Shown one piece after another: positions 25,220-34,036 of a stretch of 64,000 bases of DNA. How positions within the stretch are numbered: the first letter of the stretch is position 1; every line of letters starts with the position of its first letter. A program made the position numbers and the translations under genes. This stretch comes from Variovorax boronicumulans (GTDB taxonomy: Bacteria > Pseudomonadota > Gammaproteobacteria > Burkholderiales > Burkholderiaceae_C), in NCBI RefSeq assembly GCF_030812215.1, contig NZ_JAUSSG010000007.1, positions 310,001 through 374,000 of the forward strand. Direction: 5' to 3'. The notes under the pieces were generated by a model. The model made no database searches, was not told the DNA's origin, and saw nothing but the letters and a program-made list of their open reading frames with translations.

Positions 25220-25882
25220 TCACGCCAGCGGATCGGTGATCTCGCGCAGCGCCATGCGCTTGTAGCCCTCCACCAGCGCCGCGCCTTCGGCTGCATCGAC
25301 CGCGATGGCCAGGCGGATGGTCGCCTCGCCCATCTCCCAGATCAGGAAGGCGGCCTGCTCGATGCGCTTGATGTCGGCGCGGGCACGCACCTTGTGCACC
25401 TTGAACATTGCGTCGGCGAGCATCTGCCCGCAGGCACGGCTCTCGGCAAGCTGCAGGGTCAGCAGTTGCCTGTCGACCTGCATGCCGCTCCAGATGTCGC
25501 GCATGACGGGACGCTCGTTGACGATGGCGTAGTACACGTCCACCAGCGCCGCGAAGGACGACTGCAGGCTGGCGAGGTCCGTCACGTCCTTGAGGCCGTC
25601 GCGGATGCACTCGCGGCTCGCGGCATTGATGCGCTCGGCGAGCATGCGGATCAGCGCGGCTTTCTCGGGGAAGTACTGGTAGAGCGAGCCGATCGAGATG
25701 CCGGCGGATGCGGCGACCTCGCTCATCTTCAACTGGTCGCTGCCGCCGCGCACGATGAGTTCGGCGGCCGCTTCGAGGATGCGCTCCACGCGCGCCTTGC
25801 TGCGCTCCTGGATCGGGCTCTTTCTGGCCGAAGGTGCCTCGACAACAGCCACCTGCGATTGCAAAGGTGCACTGCGCGTCAT
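25220..25882 (-). CDS. TetR-family transcriptional regulator
   Basis: 220-residue regulator. The N-terminal helix-turn-helix contains RVERILEAAAELIVRGG and AGISIGSLYQYFPEKAALIR, the usual TetR signature. The C-terminal helical domain should bind a small ligand that is not predictable. The ATG at 25882 (MTRSAPLQ) is chosen over 25948, which would place the start inside the palindromic operator region. It is divergent from the NmrA-like/DUF1772 pair and most likely represses it and itself. Confidence 0.92.
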   Translation of the reverse strand: MTRSAPLQSQVAVVEAPSARKSPIQERSKARVERILEAAAELIVRGGSDQLKMSEVAASAGISIGSLYQYFPEKAALIRMLAERINAASRECIRDGLKDVTDLASLQSSFAALVDVYYAIVNERPVMRDIWSGMQVDRQLLTLQLAESRACGQMLADAMFKVHKVRARADIKRIEQAAFLIWEMGEATIRLAIAVDAAEGAALVEGYKRMALREITDPLA

Positions 25883-25908
25883 GGCATCGCCCGGGGATTG
25901 ACATTCAA

Positions 25909-25951
25909 AATGTGAGTAACTATCATTTTTTACGTGAGCATTTCTCACATT
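25909..25951. promoter_or_regulatory. palindromic operator region between TetR gene and NmrA-like gene
   Basis: The 87-bp divergent gap holds AATGTGAG at 25909-25916 and its exact inverted copy CTCACATT at 25944-25951. A second, tight palindrome GTGAG-CATTT-CTCAC lies at 25934-25948. The gap is AT-rich compared with its surroundings. This is the obvious binding site for the adjacent TetR regulator. Confidence 0.7.
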
Positions 25952-25969
25952 ATCTCAAGGAGATCGGAA

Positions 25970-26821
25970 ATGGCAATCAGCAGCAGCACCCGGGATGACG
26001 TGCATCCCCTCTTGGTACTCGGCGCGAACGGCAAGACCGGCGGACGCGTTCTGGAGCGGTTGCGCACCGCCGGGCATGCGGTGCGTGTCGGCTCGCGCTC
26101 CGCTGAGCCGCGCTTCGATTGGGAAGACCGGACCACCTGGACCGCCGCGCTCGACGGCGTACGCGCCGTCTACGTCGCCTATCAGCCGGACCTGTGCGTG
26201 CCAGGCGCGGTCGAGACGGTGACGGCCTTCTACGACGCGGCCGCCAAGGCCGGCGTCGAAAGAATCGTGCTCCTGTCGGGCCGCGGCGAGCCCGAAGCGC
26301 AAGACGCCGAGAAGGCCCTGCAGGCCACCGCGCTCGACTGGACCATCGTGCGCGCCAGCTGGTTCTTCCAGAACTTCAGCGAGAACTACTTTCTGGACGA
26401 AATCGTTGCCGGCGCGATCACCCTGCCCCAAGGGCTGGCGCCGGAGCCTTTCATCGACGCCGACGACATTGCCGACATCGCCGCCGAGGCGCTGGTCGAC
26501 AGCCGCCACAGCCGCAAGCTCTACGAGCTGACCGGCTCCCAGGCCTTCACCTTCCCGGAAGCCATCGCACAGATCGCCGCCGCGACGAATCGGCAGATCG
26601 ACTGCCACATCATCTCGATGGACGACTACGCCAAGGCGTTGTCCGAAGCCGGCCTGCCGCAGGACCTTTCGTGGCTTGTCATCTACCTGTTCACCACCGT
26701 CCTCGACGGCCGCAACACACCCATCGCCCACGGCGTGGAACAGGCGCTCGGCCGCCCGCCGCGCACCTTCGCCGACTATGTGGCGCGCACGGCCCCGACC
26801 GGCGTGTGGGGAGCCAGGTGA
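25970..26821 (+). CDS. NmrA-like NAD(P)-binding protein
   Basis: 283-residue Rossmann-fold protein of the atypical SDR/NmrA group. The nucleotide-binding turn LLVLGANGKTGGRVLERL is near the N-terminus (GxxGxxG type). RIVLLSGRGEPEAQDAEKAL and DWTIVRASWFFQNFSENYF are typical of the NmrA/azoreductase-like branch, which often lacks the full catalytic triad and may act as a redox sensor or reductase. The ATG at 25970 has a strong AAGGAG ribosome site. Its stop overlaps the next gene by one base, so the two are co-translated. Confidence 0.9.
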   Translation: MAISSSTRDDVHPLLVLGANGKTGGRVLERLRTAGHAVRVGSRSAEPRFDWEDRTTWTAALDGVRAVYVAYQPDLCVPGAVETVTAFYDAAAKAGVERIVLLSGRGEPEAQDAEKALQATALDWTIVRASWFFQNFSENYFLDEIVAGAITLPQGLAPEPFIDADDIADIAAEALVDSRHSRKLYELTGSQAFTFPEAIAQIAAATNRQIDCHIISMDDYAKALSEAGLPQDLSWLVIYLFTTVLDGRNTPIAHGVEQALGRPPRTFADYVARTAPTGVWGAR

Positions 26822-27309
26822 TGATGGGCAAGACCGCCACGGTGCTGATCCTCGCCAGCGCCTTTTCCAGCGCGATGGTCGCCGGCATCTTCTACGCGTT
26901 CTCCTCGTTCGTGATGCCGGCGCTCGCGCGCATCCAGAACAGCGAGGGCATCCACGCGATGAATTCGATCAACGTCACGGTGATCACGCCGAGCTTCATG
27001 CTCTTCTTCATGGGCAGCGCCGTGCTGGGCATCGTGCTCGGGGGCTGGTCGCTGTTCTCGATCTCGCAACTGGACTCGCAACTCGTCCTGCTCGCGAGCC
27101 TGCTCTACGTGGTCGGCTGCTTCGGCGTGACGATGGTCCTGAACGTGCCGCTGAACAACCAGCTTGCCGCGACCTCGCCCACCGACGGCCATGTGTTCTG
27201 GCAGACCTACCTCAAGACCTGGACGCTGTGGAACAGCGTGCGGACCGCCTCTTCGGCGCTCGCCGCGATCGTCTTCGTCGCGGCGGCATTGAAACGGGCT
27301 GCCGCCTGA
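26821..27309 (+). CDS. DUF1772 (anthrone oxygenase-like) membrane protein
   Basis: 162-residue protein with four membrane segments (about 7-30, 55-78, 85-107, 137-158). The features GIFYAFSSFVMPAL and LNVPLNNQLA with a WxxYLxTWTLWNxVRT-like motif are those of DUF1772 proteins, distantly related to fungal anthrone oxygenases. DUF1772 genes commonly follow NmrA-like genes under TetR or other repressors. The biochemical role of the bacterial proteins is not known. The start ATG at 26821 overlaps the previous stop. Confidence 0.88.
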   Translation: MMGKTATVLILASAFSSAMVAGIFYAFSSFVMPALARIQNSEGIHAMNSINVTVITPSFMLFFMGSAVLGIVLGGWSLFSISQLDSQLVLLASLLYVVGCFGVTMVLNVPLNNQLAATSPTDGHVFWQTYLKTWTLWNSVRTASSALAAIVFVAAALKRAAA

Positions 27310-27416
27310 AGCCTGTTCACCCTACGGACTTTGCAGCTTGCGCCTTCGTTCGGAACATGGTTTCATCCAAAAGAAACAGGGAGTAAACAGAAGAACCGAT
27401 TCAGGAGAGGATCGAG

Positions 27417-27857
27417 ATGAAGCCCCATGACTCGCGCGTGCTCGCGGCACTGGCATTGCTGACCACCTGCATGGCATCGATCGATGCGCGTGCGGCCGAC
27501 GGAACCATTCATTTCACAGGCGAAATCGTCGCAGCCCCCTACGAGATGCGCCTCGCGGCGCACGCGCCGGCACCGACGGCCACGGCGGCCCACCGCACGA
27601 GCGGCTCGGGCCCCGTCGCCGAACTCTCCTTTGTGCAACAACGCGTCGACCGGCCCAGCGGCACGGTGCGAATCGACGGGCTCGGCGCCCTGCCCCTGCG
27701 CACCGTGTTCACCGACGCCCAGGGCCGACAGCATCTTTTCGATCCATTGCAGGCACGCGCAATCGGCCTGGATGGGGGCAAGCTGTCCATCGCGGCGCTG
27801 CGGCAGCCGCCCACGGGCCGCGTGGCGGCCGCCATGGTGACGGTCAGCTACAACTGA
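27417..27857 (+). CDS. orphan fimbrial-like secreted protein
   Basis: 146-residue protein with a signal peptide (cleavage near DARA-ADG) followed by GTIHFTGEIVAAPYEM, the first strand pattern of type 1 pilin-like domains (xGxIxFxGxIxxxxC). The usual pilin cysteine is replaced, and no Cys pair is present in the mature part. The C-terminus ends in the alternating pattern VAAAMVTVSYN, like a pilin donor strand. A ribosome site AGGAGAGG precedes the ATG. No chaperone or usher gene is adjacent, so it is an isolated subunit or a fimbrial-like periplasmic protein. Confidence 0.65.
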   Translation: MKPHDSRVLAALALLTTCMASIDARAADGTIHFTGEIVAAPYEMRLAAHAPAPTATAAHRTSGSGPVAELSFVQQRVDRPSGTVRIDGLGALPLRTVFTDAQGRQHLFDPLQARAIGLDGGKLSIAALRQPPTGRVAAAMVTVSYN

Positions 27858-27875
27858 CCGCGCACTTTCGATGAT

Positions 27876-28781
27876 TCAGGCCGCGCGAAGCTGTTCGCGC
27901 AGCTTCTGGCCGATCTCGGGCCGCTCGAGGAACGGATCGGCCGGGTTCACGACCGCCACGATGTTCTCCATGCGCGCACGCACATTGCCCAATGCCTTGG
28001 GGTGGCTGAACACGTAGAACTGGTTGTCGCTGATGGCGTCGAACACCTTCGCCGCGACTTCGGCCGCGGTGATCTTGCCGCTGCTCACCGCCTTGTTGCT
28101 CATGGCCTGCCCGATGAGCTGGCTCTTGGTGAGCTCGCTGTCCTTCGGTGCGTTCGGACGGTTGCGCTCGCTGCTCGTGATGCCGGTCGGGACGAAGTAC
28201 GGGCACAGCAGGCTCGCGCCGACCTGGTCGGTGACCAGCGTCAGGTCCTGGTAGAGCGTTTCGGTGAGGCTCACGACTGCGGCCTTGGCAGCGTTGTAGA
28301 TGCCCATGTTGGGCGGCGTGAGGAGGCCCGCCATGCTGGCGGTGTTGGTGATGTGGCCTCGGTAGCTGGGGTCCTTGGCGGCCGCCTCGAGCATCATCGG
28401 CGTGAACAGGCGCACGCCGTGGATCACGCCCCAGAGGTCCACGCCCAGCACCCATTCCCAGTCGGAGACCGTGTTCTCCCACACCAGCCCGCCCGCGCCC
28501 ACGCCGGCGTTGTTGAACACGAAGTGCGGCGCGCCGAAGCGCTCCTTCACGGCAGCGGCCAGCGCTTCCATTTGCGCGGCATCGGACACATCGACCTTGC
28601 GGGCCAGCACCTGCACGCCGGCGGCTTCCATCTCGGCCGCGGCCTTGTCCAGCGCGTCCTGCTGCACGTCGACCAGCACGAGGTTCATGCCGCGTGCGGC
28701 GCCGATGCGCGCGCATTCGAGGCCGAAGCCCGAGCCCGCGCCGGTGAGAACGGCGGTCTTGCCCTTGAAGTCCTGAATCAT
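27876..28781 (-). CDS. short-chain dehydrogenase/reductase
   Basis: 301-residue classical SDR. It has the TGAGSGFG cofactor loop near the N-terminus, NNAG (about 88-91), the catalytic Ser in TNTASMAG, and YNAAK for Tyr/Lys. It also has a long C-terminal region that includes DNQFYVFSHPKALGNVRARM, common in the larger SDRs found in acyl-CoA degradation clusters. The substrate is not predictable. It is the last gene of the long minus-strand catabolic run and is convergent with the fimbrial-like gene (18-bp gap). Confidence 0.9.
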   Translation of the reverse strand: MIQDFKGKTAVLTGAGSGFGLECARIGAARGMNLVLVDVQQDALDKAAAEMEAAGVQVLARKVDVSDAAQMEALAAAVKERFGAPHFVFNNAGVGAGGLVWENTVSDWEWVLGVDLWGVIHGVRLFTPMMLEAAAKDPSYRGHITNTASMAGLLTPPNMGIYNAAKAAVVSLTETLYQDLTLVTDQVGASLLCPYFVPTGITSSERNRPNAPKDSELTKSQLIGQAMSNKAVSSGKITAAEVAAKVFDAISDNQFYVFSHPKALGNVRARMENIVAVVNPADPFLERPEIGQKLREQLRAA

Positions 28782-28893
28782 TTGCCGGTGTCCTTCTTGC
28801 GTTGAATGTCTCTGACGGTGGAGCCGCTATTGAAGTACGGAACGCGCCGCCGCGCAGTCACGAAGGTGCCCGCGCCACGCTTTTCAACGCGCT

Positions 28894-29832
28894 CTATGCA
28901 TCCGCTTTCTTCAGCACATAGCCGATGCGCGGAAAGTGCACATGCACCGTGCCGATGCGCTCGTCGCTGCGCTCCAGCGTGTAGTGCGTGCGCGTGGCGG
29001 CCACCAGCGTGCCCGCGGTTTCCTCCAGGCCGAAGCTCTCGGCACGAATGGTCACGGCGCTGCCGAGCGCGATGCCGTGGTCGTCCTGGAAGGTGCTGTC
29101 GGTCAGCAGCGAATGCGGCGTCGCGGCCTTGGCCACGGCGATGGCTTCATCGGCGCTGAACTTCTCGGGCGCACCGTGGCCGATGGCGGCCATGCGGTCC
29201 ATCCAGTCGACCACCGCGGGCGTCAGGTCGAGGATGGTGCGAACCGACTCGATGCGGCGCGTGTACCAGAGCGGGTGGTAGGCAGCGAAGTCGCTGATGC
29301 TCGGCACTTCGCCCAGGAGGAAATGCCGGTCGTCCAGCATGTCCGACAGCCGGCGCAGGTACGACTTGTAGGCGCTGGTGGCGTCGGCCGGACGCAGGCG
29401 CGTCATGTTGCCGGCGCTCATCTTGCCGCGGTCTTCGCCGAAGGCCTTGGCGGCTTCGGGCGGTGCCTTGGCGAACACCTCTGCCGCGCCCTTGGGCTGC
29501 AGGTTCCAGGCCATCGCGGCCCAGAACAGCGTGGTGTCGGCCCACTGCGCGAGGATGCGCGACAGGCCCTTCTCGGGTTCAGGGTACAGCGTGGGCTCGG
29601 GCTGCAGGTGCTCCAGCACGTCGGCGATGAGCGCGCTGTCGCAGTACATGTCGGCGCCGATCTGCAGGAAAGGCGTCTTGCGGTAGCCGCCGGTGAGCAG
29701 CTCCACGTCGGGCTTGGGCATGATCGGCGGGATGAAGACCGACTTCCACGGCAGCTTCTTGGCGCCGAGGATCAGCCGCACCTTCTCCGAAAACGGCGAG
29801 GTGGTGTAGTGGTGGAGGATCAGGTCGGCCAT
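28894..29832 (-). CDS. glutathione S-transferase family protein with extra C-terminal domain
   Basis: 312-residue protein. The N-terminal thioredoxin-like domain (HHYTTSPFSEKVRLILGAK, then YRKTPFLQIGADMYCDSALI) has the cis-Pro and the Asp-Ser glutathione-contact pair. The helical domain follows, with FLLGEVPSISDFAAYHPLWY. The last 75 residues (from about 235) look like an additional small beta-rich domain, making the chain about 100 residues longer than an ordinary GST. The ATG at 29832 is preferred to a longer frame that runs through the next gene. Neighbouring acyl-CoA genes suggest a role in detoxifying or modifying a catabolic intermediate. Confidence 0.85.
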   Translation of the reverse strand: MADLILHHYTTSPFSEKVRLILGAKKLPWKSVFIPPIMPKPDVELLTGGYRKTPFLQIGADMYCDSALIADVLEHLQPEPTLYPEPEKGLSRILAQWADTTLFWAAMAWNLQPKGAAEVFAKAPPEAAKAFGEDRGKMSAGNMTRLRPADATSAYKSYLRRLSDMLDDRHFLLGEVPSISDFAAYHPLWYTRRIESVRTILDLTPAVVDWMDRMAAIGHGAPEKFSADEAIAVAKAATPHSLLTDSTFQDDHGIALGSAVTIRAESFGLEETAGTLVAATRTHYTLERSDERIGTVHVHFPRIGYVLKKADA

Positions 29833-29872
29833 GGCTTGTTTTTCCTGTGGGGTGTTCTTGTCTTGTGTCGGG

Positions 29873-31525
29873 TCAGCGTGGCTGGGCTCGCTGGATGATC
29901 GAATCGAAATCGGTGCCTGCGCCCAGCGTGCCGAAGGCATTGCCCCAGTCGCCGCCCAGGCGCGATGCGCAGAAGGCGCCGACCACCCCGGGCGGTGCCG
30001 TCTGTGCCAGCAGCGAAGCCTGCACGGCCAGCGCCACGTCCTGTGCCAGACGACGCGCCTCGACCTCGGAGGCCATCGCCTCGATGCGCGCCGGCAGCGC
30101 GTCGGCCAGGCGATCGAGCGCGGCATGCTGGCCGCGTGCAGGCGCCAGCTCCTTGGCCAGCGCCGCGACCGCGTCGCCCTTGCGAAGGCCCCGCAGCAGG
30201 TCGAGCGCCATGATGTTGCCCGCGCCTTCCCAGATCGAGTTGAGCGGCATCTCGCGGTAGACGCGCGCCATGATGCCTTCGCCGCCCTCTTCCACGTAGC
30301 CGTTGCCGCCCAGGCACTCCATCGCTTCCTGCGCGAAGTGGCTGCCGCGCTTGCAGATCCAGAACTTGGCAACGGGCGTGAGCAGGCGCGCCATGAGGCG
30401 CTCGTGCTCGTCGTCCGGATGGTCGAAGGCACGAGCCAGGCGAATGGCCAGTGCGGTCGAGGCTTCGCTCTCCAGCGCAAGGTCGGCCAGCACGTTCTTC
30501 ATCAAGGGCTGCTCGATCAGCGGTTTGCCGAAGGCGTTGCGCTGGCTGGCGTGGTTGATGGCGATGCTCAAGGCCTGCCGCATCAGGCCGCTGGTGCCGA
30601 GCGCGCAGTCGAGCCGGGTCATCGTGCCCATCTCGAGGATCTGCGGAATGCCGCGCCCCTCCTCGCCCACGAGCCAGGCGCTGGCGCCGTGGAACTCGAC
30701 CTCGGAGCTCGCGTTGGCCTTGTTGCCGAGCTTGTCCTTCAGGCGCTGGATGTGGATGGCATTGCGCGTGCCCTTTCCCATCCAGTCAGGCAGCACGCGC
30801 GGCAGGAAGAAGCAACTCAAGCCCGCCTCGGCCTGCGCGAGCACCAGGAAGGCATCGCACATCGGTGCCGAGAAGAACCACTTGTGGCCGGTGATCGCGT
30901 AGCGCTCGCCCCAGGCGTCGCTGCCATCGCGCACGGCCTTCGTGGTGTTGGCCCGCACGTCGGAGCCGCCCTGCTTCTCGGTCATGCCCATGCCCATGGT
31001 CACGCCGGGTTTGTCCTTGAAGGACTTGAGCGCCGGGTCGTACCAGAGGCTGGTGAGCTTGGGGCCCCAGTCGGCGTACACGGCCGCATTGCTGCGCAGC
31101 GCGGGCGTGACCGCATAGCTCATGGAGATCGGGCACAGCATCGATGGCTCCAGCTCGGTGAAGAGCATGAAGCCGGCCGCGCGCAACACATGCGGCGATG
31201 CAGACGTGCCCGCCCAAGGCGTGCCATGCAGGCCCGCGCCCACGGCCGCCGACATGAGCACGTGGTAGCTCGGATGGAACTCCACCTCGTCGATGCGCCG
31301 CCCGAAGCGGTCGTGCGTGTGCAGTTCGGGCGTGTGGATGTTGGCCAGCCGCGCATGCGTCTGCATCTCGGCCGAGCCGATGGTCACGCCCAGTTCCTGC
31401 AACGGCGCCACCTGCAACTGCGGCGCATTGAACTTCAATGCATCGCGCAAGGGCCGGTTGGTTTCGAAGAGGTTGTAGTCCGCGAGCGGTGCGGGCTGGT
31501 TGAACACCTCGTGCGTGGTTTCCAT
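29873..31525 (-). CDS. acyl-CoA dehydrogenase family protein (AidB-like)
   Basis: 550-residue FAD flavoprotein of the AidB subgroup, longer than standard acyl-CoA dehydrogenases (about 380). Characteristic features are the N-terminal Tyr-Asn-Leu-Phe region, the FAD loop MGMTEKQGGSDVRANTT, HKWFFSAPMCDAFLVLAQ, and CLGGNGYVEEGGEGIMARVY near the C-terminal domain. AidB of E. coli is linked to alkylation damage and has isovaleryl-CoA dehydrogenase activity. Here the surroundings (thiolase, ligase, FadJ-like enzyme) make a role in acyl-CoA oxidation more likely. Confidence 0.9.
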   Translation of the reverse strand: METTHEVFNQPAPLADYNLFETNRPLRDALKFNAPQLQVAPLQELGVTIGSAEMQTHARLANIHTPELHTHDRFGRRIDEVEFHPSYHVLMSAAVGAGLHGTPWAGTSASPHVLRAAGFMLFTELEPSMLCPISMSYAVTPALRSNAAVYADWGPKLTSLWYDPALKSFKDKPGVTMGMGMTEKQGGSDVRANTTKAVRDGSDAWGERYAITGHKWFFSAPMCDAFLVLAQAEAGLSCFFLPRVLPDWMGKGTRNAIHIQRLKDKLGNKANASSEVEFHGASAWLVGEEGRGIPQILEMGTMTRLDCALGTSGLMRQALSIAINHASQRNAFGKPLIEQPLMKNVLADLALESEASTALAIRLARAFDHPDDEHERLMARLLTPVAKFWICKRGSHFAQEAMECLGGNGYVEEGGEGIMARVYREMPLNSIWEGAGNIMALDLLRGLRKGDAVAALAKELAPARGQHAALDRLADALPARIEAMASEVEARRLAQDVALAVQASLLAQTAPPGVVGAFCASRLGGDWGNAFGTLGAGTDFDSIIQRAQPR

Positions 31526-31566
31526 GACCGGCCTCCTTGCCGTGCGTTCAGTTCATTCCGGATGGG

Positions 31567-32583
31567 TCAGATCAGCTTGACCAACTGCTTTCCGAAATTC
31601 TTGCCCTTCAGCAAACCCAGGAAGGCCTCGGGGGCGGATTCGATGCCCTGCGCAATCGATTCGCGCGGCTTGAGCTTGCCCGTGCCCACCAGCGTGCCGA
31701 GCTCGGTCAGCGCCTCGGGCCACACTTCCATGTGCTCGCTGACGATGAAGCCCTCCACCTTCAAGCGATTGATGAGGATCAGCGCCGGGTTCGCGAGCGG
31801 CAGCGGCGCGCCGTCGTAGCCAGCGATCATCCCGCACAGCGCCACGCGGGCAAAGGCATTGGTGCGCAGCAGCACCGCATCGAAGATGTAGCCGCCGACG
31901 TTCTCGAAGTAGCCGTCGATGCCGTTCGGGCAGGCTTCCTTCAGCGCCGCGCTCATGGTCTTCACGTCGGGATGCTGGCGGTAGTCGATGCAGGCGTCGA
32001 AGCCGAGTTCGTCGGTCACGTACTTGCACTTGTCCGGACCGCCCGCAATGCCCACCACGCGGCAGCCGCGCGCCTTGGCCAGCGCGCCGAAAGCGCTGCC
32101 GACCGCGCCGCTGGCGGCGGTGATGACCACCGTCTCGCCGGCCTTCGGCGCAATGATCTTCACAAGGCCGTACCAGGCGGTCACGCCCGGCATGCCGACC
32201 GCGCCGAGGTAGTGCGACAGCGGCACGTGCGTGGTGTCGACCTTCTTCAGCGCGCCGGGCTGCGAGGCATCGACCACGCTGTATTCCTGCCAGCCGCCGA
32301 AGCCGACCACCTTGTCGCCGACCGCGTACTTCGGGTGCTTGCTCTCGACCACCTCGCCGACCGTGCCGCCCTGGAACACCTGGCCCACGGGCTGCGGCTG
32401 CGCATAGCTCTTGGCGTCGTTCATGCGCCCGCGCATGTACGGGTCGAGGCTCATGTAGTGGTGGCGCACCAGCACCTGGTTGTCGGCGAGCGCGGGCGTC
32501 TCGACGGTCACCAGCTTGAAGTTGCTTGCGGTGGCTTCGCCCTCGGGGCGGTTGTCGAGATGGATCTGCTTGTTCGTGGGCAT
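31567..32583 (-). CDS. NADP-dependent MDR-family oxidoreductase (CurA / leukotriene-B4-dehydrogenase-like)
   Basis: 338-residue zinc-free medium-chain reductase. The family features are YMSLDPYMRGRMND near the start, GVTAWYGLVKIIAPKAGETV, the nucleotide loop AASGAVGSAFGALAKARGCR, and FENVGGYIFDAVLLR. Relatives reduce the C=C bond of alpha,beta-unsaturated carbonyl compounds with NADPH. In this cluster it could saturate an enone or enoyl intermediate. Transcribed with the AidB-like gene downstream (41-bp gap) and the thioesterase upstream (25-bp gap). Confidence 0.9.
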   Translation of the reverse strand: MPTNKQIHLDNRPEGEATASNFKLVTVETPALADNQVLVRHHYMSLDPYMRGRMNDAKSYAQPQPVGQVFQGGTVGEVVESKHPKYAVGDKVVGFGGWQEYSVVDASQPGALKKVDTTHVPLSHYLGAVGMPGVTAWYGLVKIIAPKAGETVVITAASGAVGSAFGALAKARGCRVVGIAGGPDKCKYVTDELGFDACIDYRQHPDVKTMSAALKEACPNGIDGYFENVGGYIFDAVLLRTNAFARVALCGMIAGYDGAPLPLANPALILINRLKVEGFIVSEHMEVWPEALTELGTLVGTGKLKPRESIAQGIESAPEAFLGLLKGKNFGKQLVKLI

Positions 32584-32608
32584 GTGGTTCTCCTGGGAAT
32601 TCGTTCGG

Positions 32609-33079
32609 TCAGTCGGTGGAAGGCGGGCGCATCGCGTTCGCGCTGGCGGGCCCCGTCGGCAGGCGGCGCTTCACGTACTTGAAGGTGCCGGTCGCATGGG
32701 CGCACACGCGCTCCTGCTCGTCGTAGATCTTGGCTTCGGTGAACGCCAGCGTCGCGGTGCGATGGATCAGCGTGCCGCGCGCATGCAGCGGACCGACCGA
32801 AGGCTGCATGAAGCTGGTCTTCATCTCGATGGTGACCACGCCGGTCTCGGGCGCCACGCTGCGCGCGGCCGCCGCCATGGTGATGTCCAGCAGCGTCATG
32901 CAGGCGCCGCCGTGCGTCACGTCGAAGGTGTTCAGGTGCTCGGGCTTGGCCGTATAGATGATCTCGGACTCGCCGCCCTCGAACTTCGTGAGCTCGAAGC
33001 CCAGGTGGCGCGCGAACGGAATCTGGCTCGTGTACGAGCGGATGTTGATGTCGGTGGAAGGCGGAGTTTCTGTAGTCAT
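32609..33079 (-). CDS. PaaI-type hotdog thioesterase
   Basis: About 156 residues, a single hotdog domain. HLGFELTKFEGGESEIIYTA, FDVTHGGACMTLLDITMAAA (the conserved H-G-G-x(4)-D active-site region) and VTIEMKTSFMQPSVG are the usual PaaI-family blocks. It should hydrolyse an acyl- or aryl-CoA, perhaps to rescue CoA. The ATG at 33079 is chosen; one three codons upstream (33088) is possible. A copy of the dispersed intergenic repeat ends about 16 bases upstream. Confidence 0.88.
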   Translation of the reverse strand: MTTETPPSTDINIRSYTSQIPFARHLGFELTKFEGGESEIIYTAKPEHLNTFDVTHGGACMTLLDITMAAAARSVAPETGVVTIEMKTSFMQPSVGPLHARGTLIHRTATLAFTEAKIYDEQERVCAHATGTFKYVKRRLPTGPASANAMRPPSTD

Positions 33080-33095
33080 GGATTCCATTCGTGAG

Positions 33096-33184
33096 ACACC
33101 GCGGAACCGGCTTTGCCGGGCCGCAGGTGTCGCCCCCGGCGAGGGGGCGGGCGTTGCGACACGAAGTGCGCGCAGCCTGGGGGA
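33096..33184 (-). repeat. dispersed intergenic repeat, copy A
   Basis: About 90 bases containing three small hairpins in fixed order (plus-strand reading): CCGGC-TTT-GCCGG, then CCCCC-loop-GGGGG, then a stem around CACGAAGTG, ending in AGCCTGGGGG. On the minus strand it begins within 6 bases of the stop codon of the SDR gene at 33190. Three further copies at 34037, 41995 and 48873 have the same order, orientation and stop-codon-abutting position. Confidence 0.9.
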
Positions 33185-33189
33185 GAGCC

Positions 33190-33987
33190 TTACGCCGCGC
33201 CGAGGACCACGCTCACGCCGCCGTCCACCGCCAGCCACTGGCCGGTGATGTGCTTGCCGGCATCGCTCGCGTACAGCAGCGTCAAGCCCTTCAGGTCTTC
33301 GTCGTCGCCCAGTCGGCCCAGCGGCGCCTGCGCGGCCATCTTCTCTTCACCGAGCGACTTGATGAGGCCCGCCGCCATCTTCGTCATGAAGAAGCCCGGG
33401 CAGATCGCGTTCACCGTGATGCCGTACTTGCCCCACTCGGCCGCCAGCGTGCGGGTGAAGCCGATCACCGCGGTCTTGGAGGTGTTGTAGGCCAGCGTCT
33501 GCATTTCGGGCGGGTTGCCGTTGAGGCCCGCGATCGAGGCGATGTTGATGATGCGGCCCGTCTTCTTCGGGATCATGTAGCCGTTGGCGATCTGCTGCGA
33601 CAGGATGAAGTAGCCCCGCACGTTGAGGTTCATCACCTTGTCCCACGCCTCGACCGGATGGCTCTCGGCGGGCGCCCCCCAGCTCGCGCCGGCGTTGTTG
33701 ATGAGGATGTCGACCGCGCCCATGCGCTGCAGCGTCTCGTCGGCCAGGCGGCGGGTGTCTTCTTCCCTGGAGCAGTCGGCGGCGATCCAGCGCGCGTCGA
33801 TGCCGGCGGCCTGCAGTTCGGCGGCCGCCTGCTCCAGGTCGTCGGCCTTACGGGAACTCAGCATGATCTTCGCGCCGGCCTCGCCGAGCGCATGGGCCAT
33901 CTGCAGGCCCAGGCCGCGCGAGCCGCCGGTGATGAGGGCTGTCTTGCCGGTGAGGTCGAAGAGTTGTCGGGTGGTGCGGGCAGTCAT
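33190..33987 (-). CDS. short-chain dehydrogenase/reductase (3-oxoacyl reductase-like)
   Basis: 265-residue classical SDR. Cofactor loop TGGSRGLG, NNAGASWG, catalytic Ser in NIASIAG, YNTSK for Tyr and Lys, and the family C-terminus GQWLAVDGGVSVVLG. The acidic/basic pattern after the second strand (SSRK) suggests NADP(H) preference. The conserved ...AAEWGKYGITVNAICPGFF... region is that of FabG-like and gluconate-type SDRs. A 3-hydroxyacyl or alcohol substrate is likely from context. Confidence 0.92.
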   Translation of the reverse strand: MTARTTRQLFDLTGKTALITGGSRGLGLQMAHALGEAGAKIMLSSRKADDLEQAAAELQAAGIDARWIAADCSREEDTRRLADETLQRMGAVDILINNAGASWGAPAESHPVEAWDKVMNLNVRGYFILSQQIANGYMIPKKTGRIINIASIAGLNGNPPEMQTLAYNTSKTAVIGFTRTLAAEWGKYGITVNAICPGFFMTKMAAGLIKSLGEEKMAAQAPLGRLGDDEDLKGLTLLYASDAGKHITGQWLAVDGGVSVVLGAA

Positions 33988-34036
33988 GGTGCGGTGTCTC
34001 CGTTAGGCGTTGGATTTGTCTTTGTCATTCCGGGAA

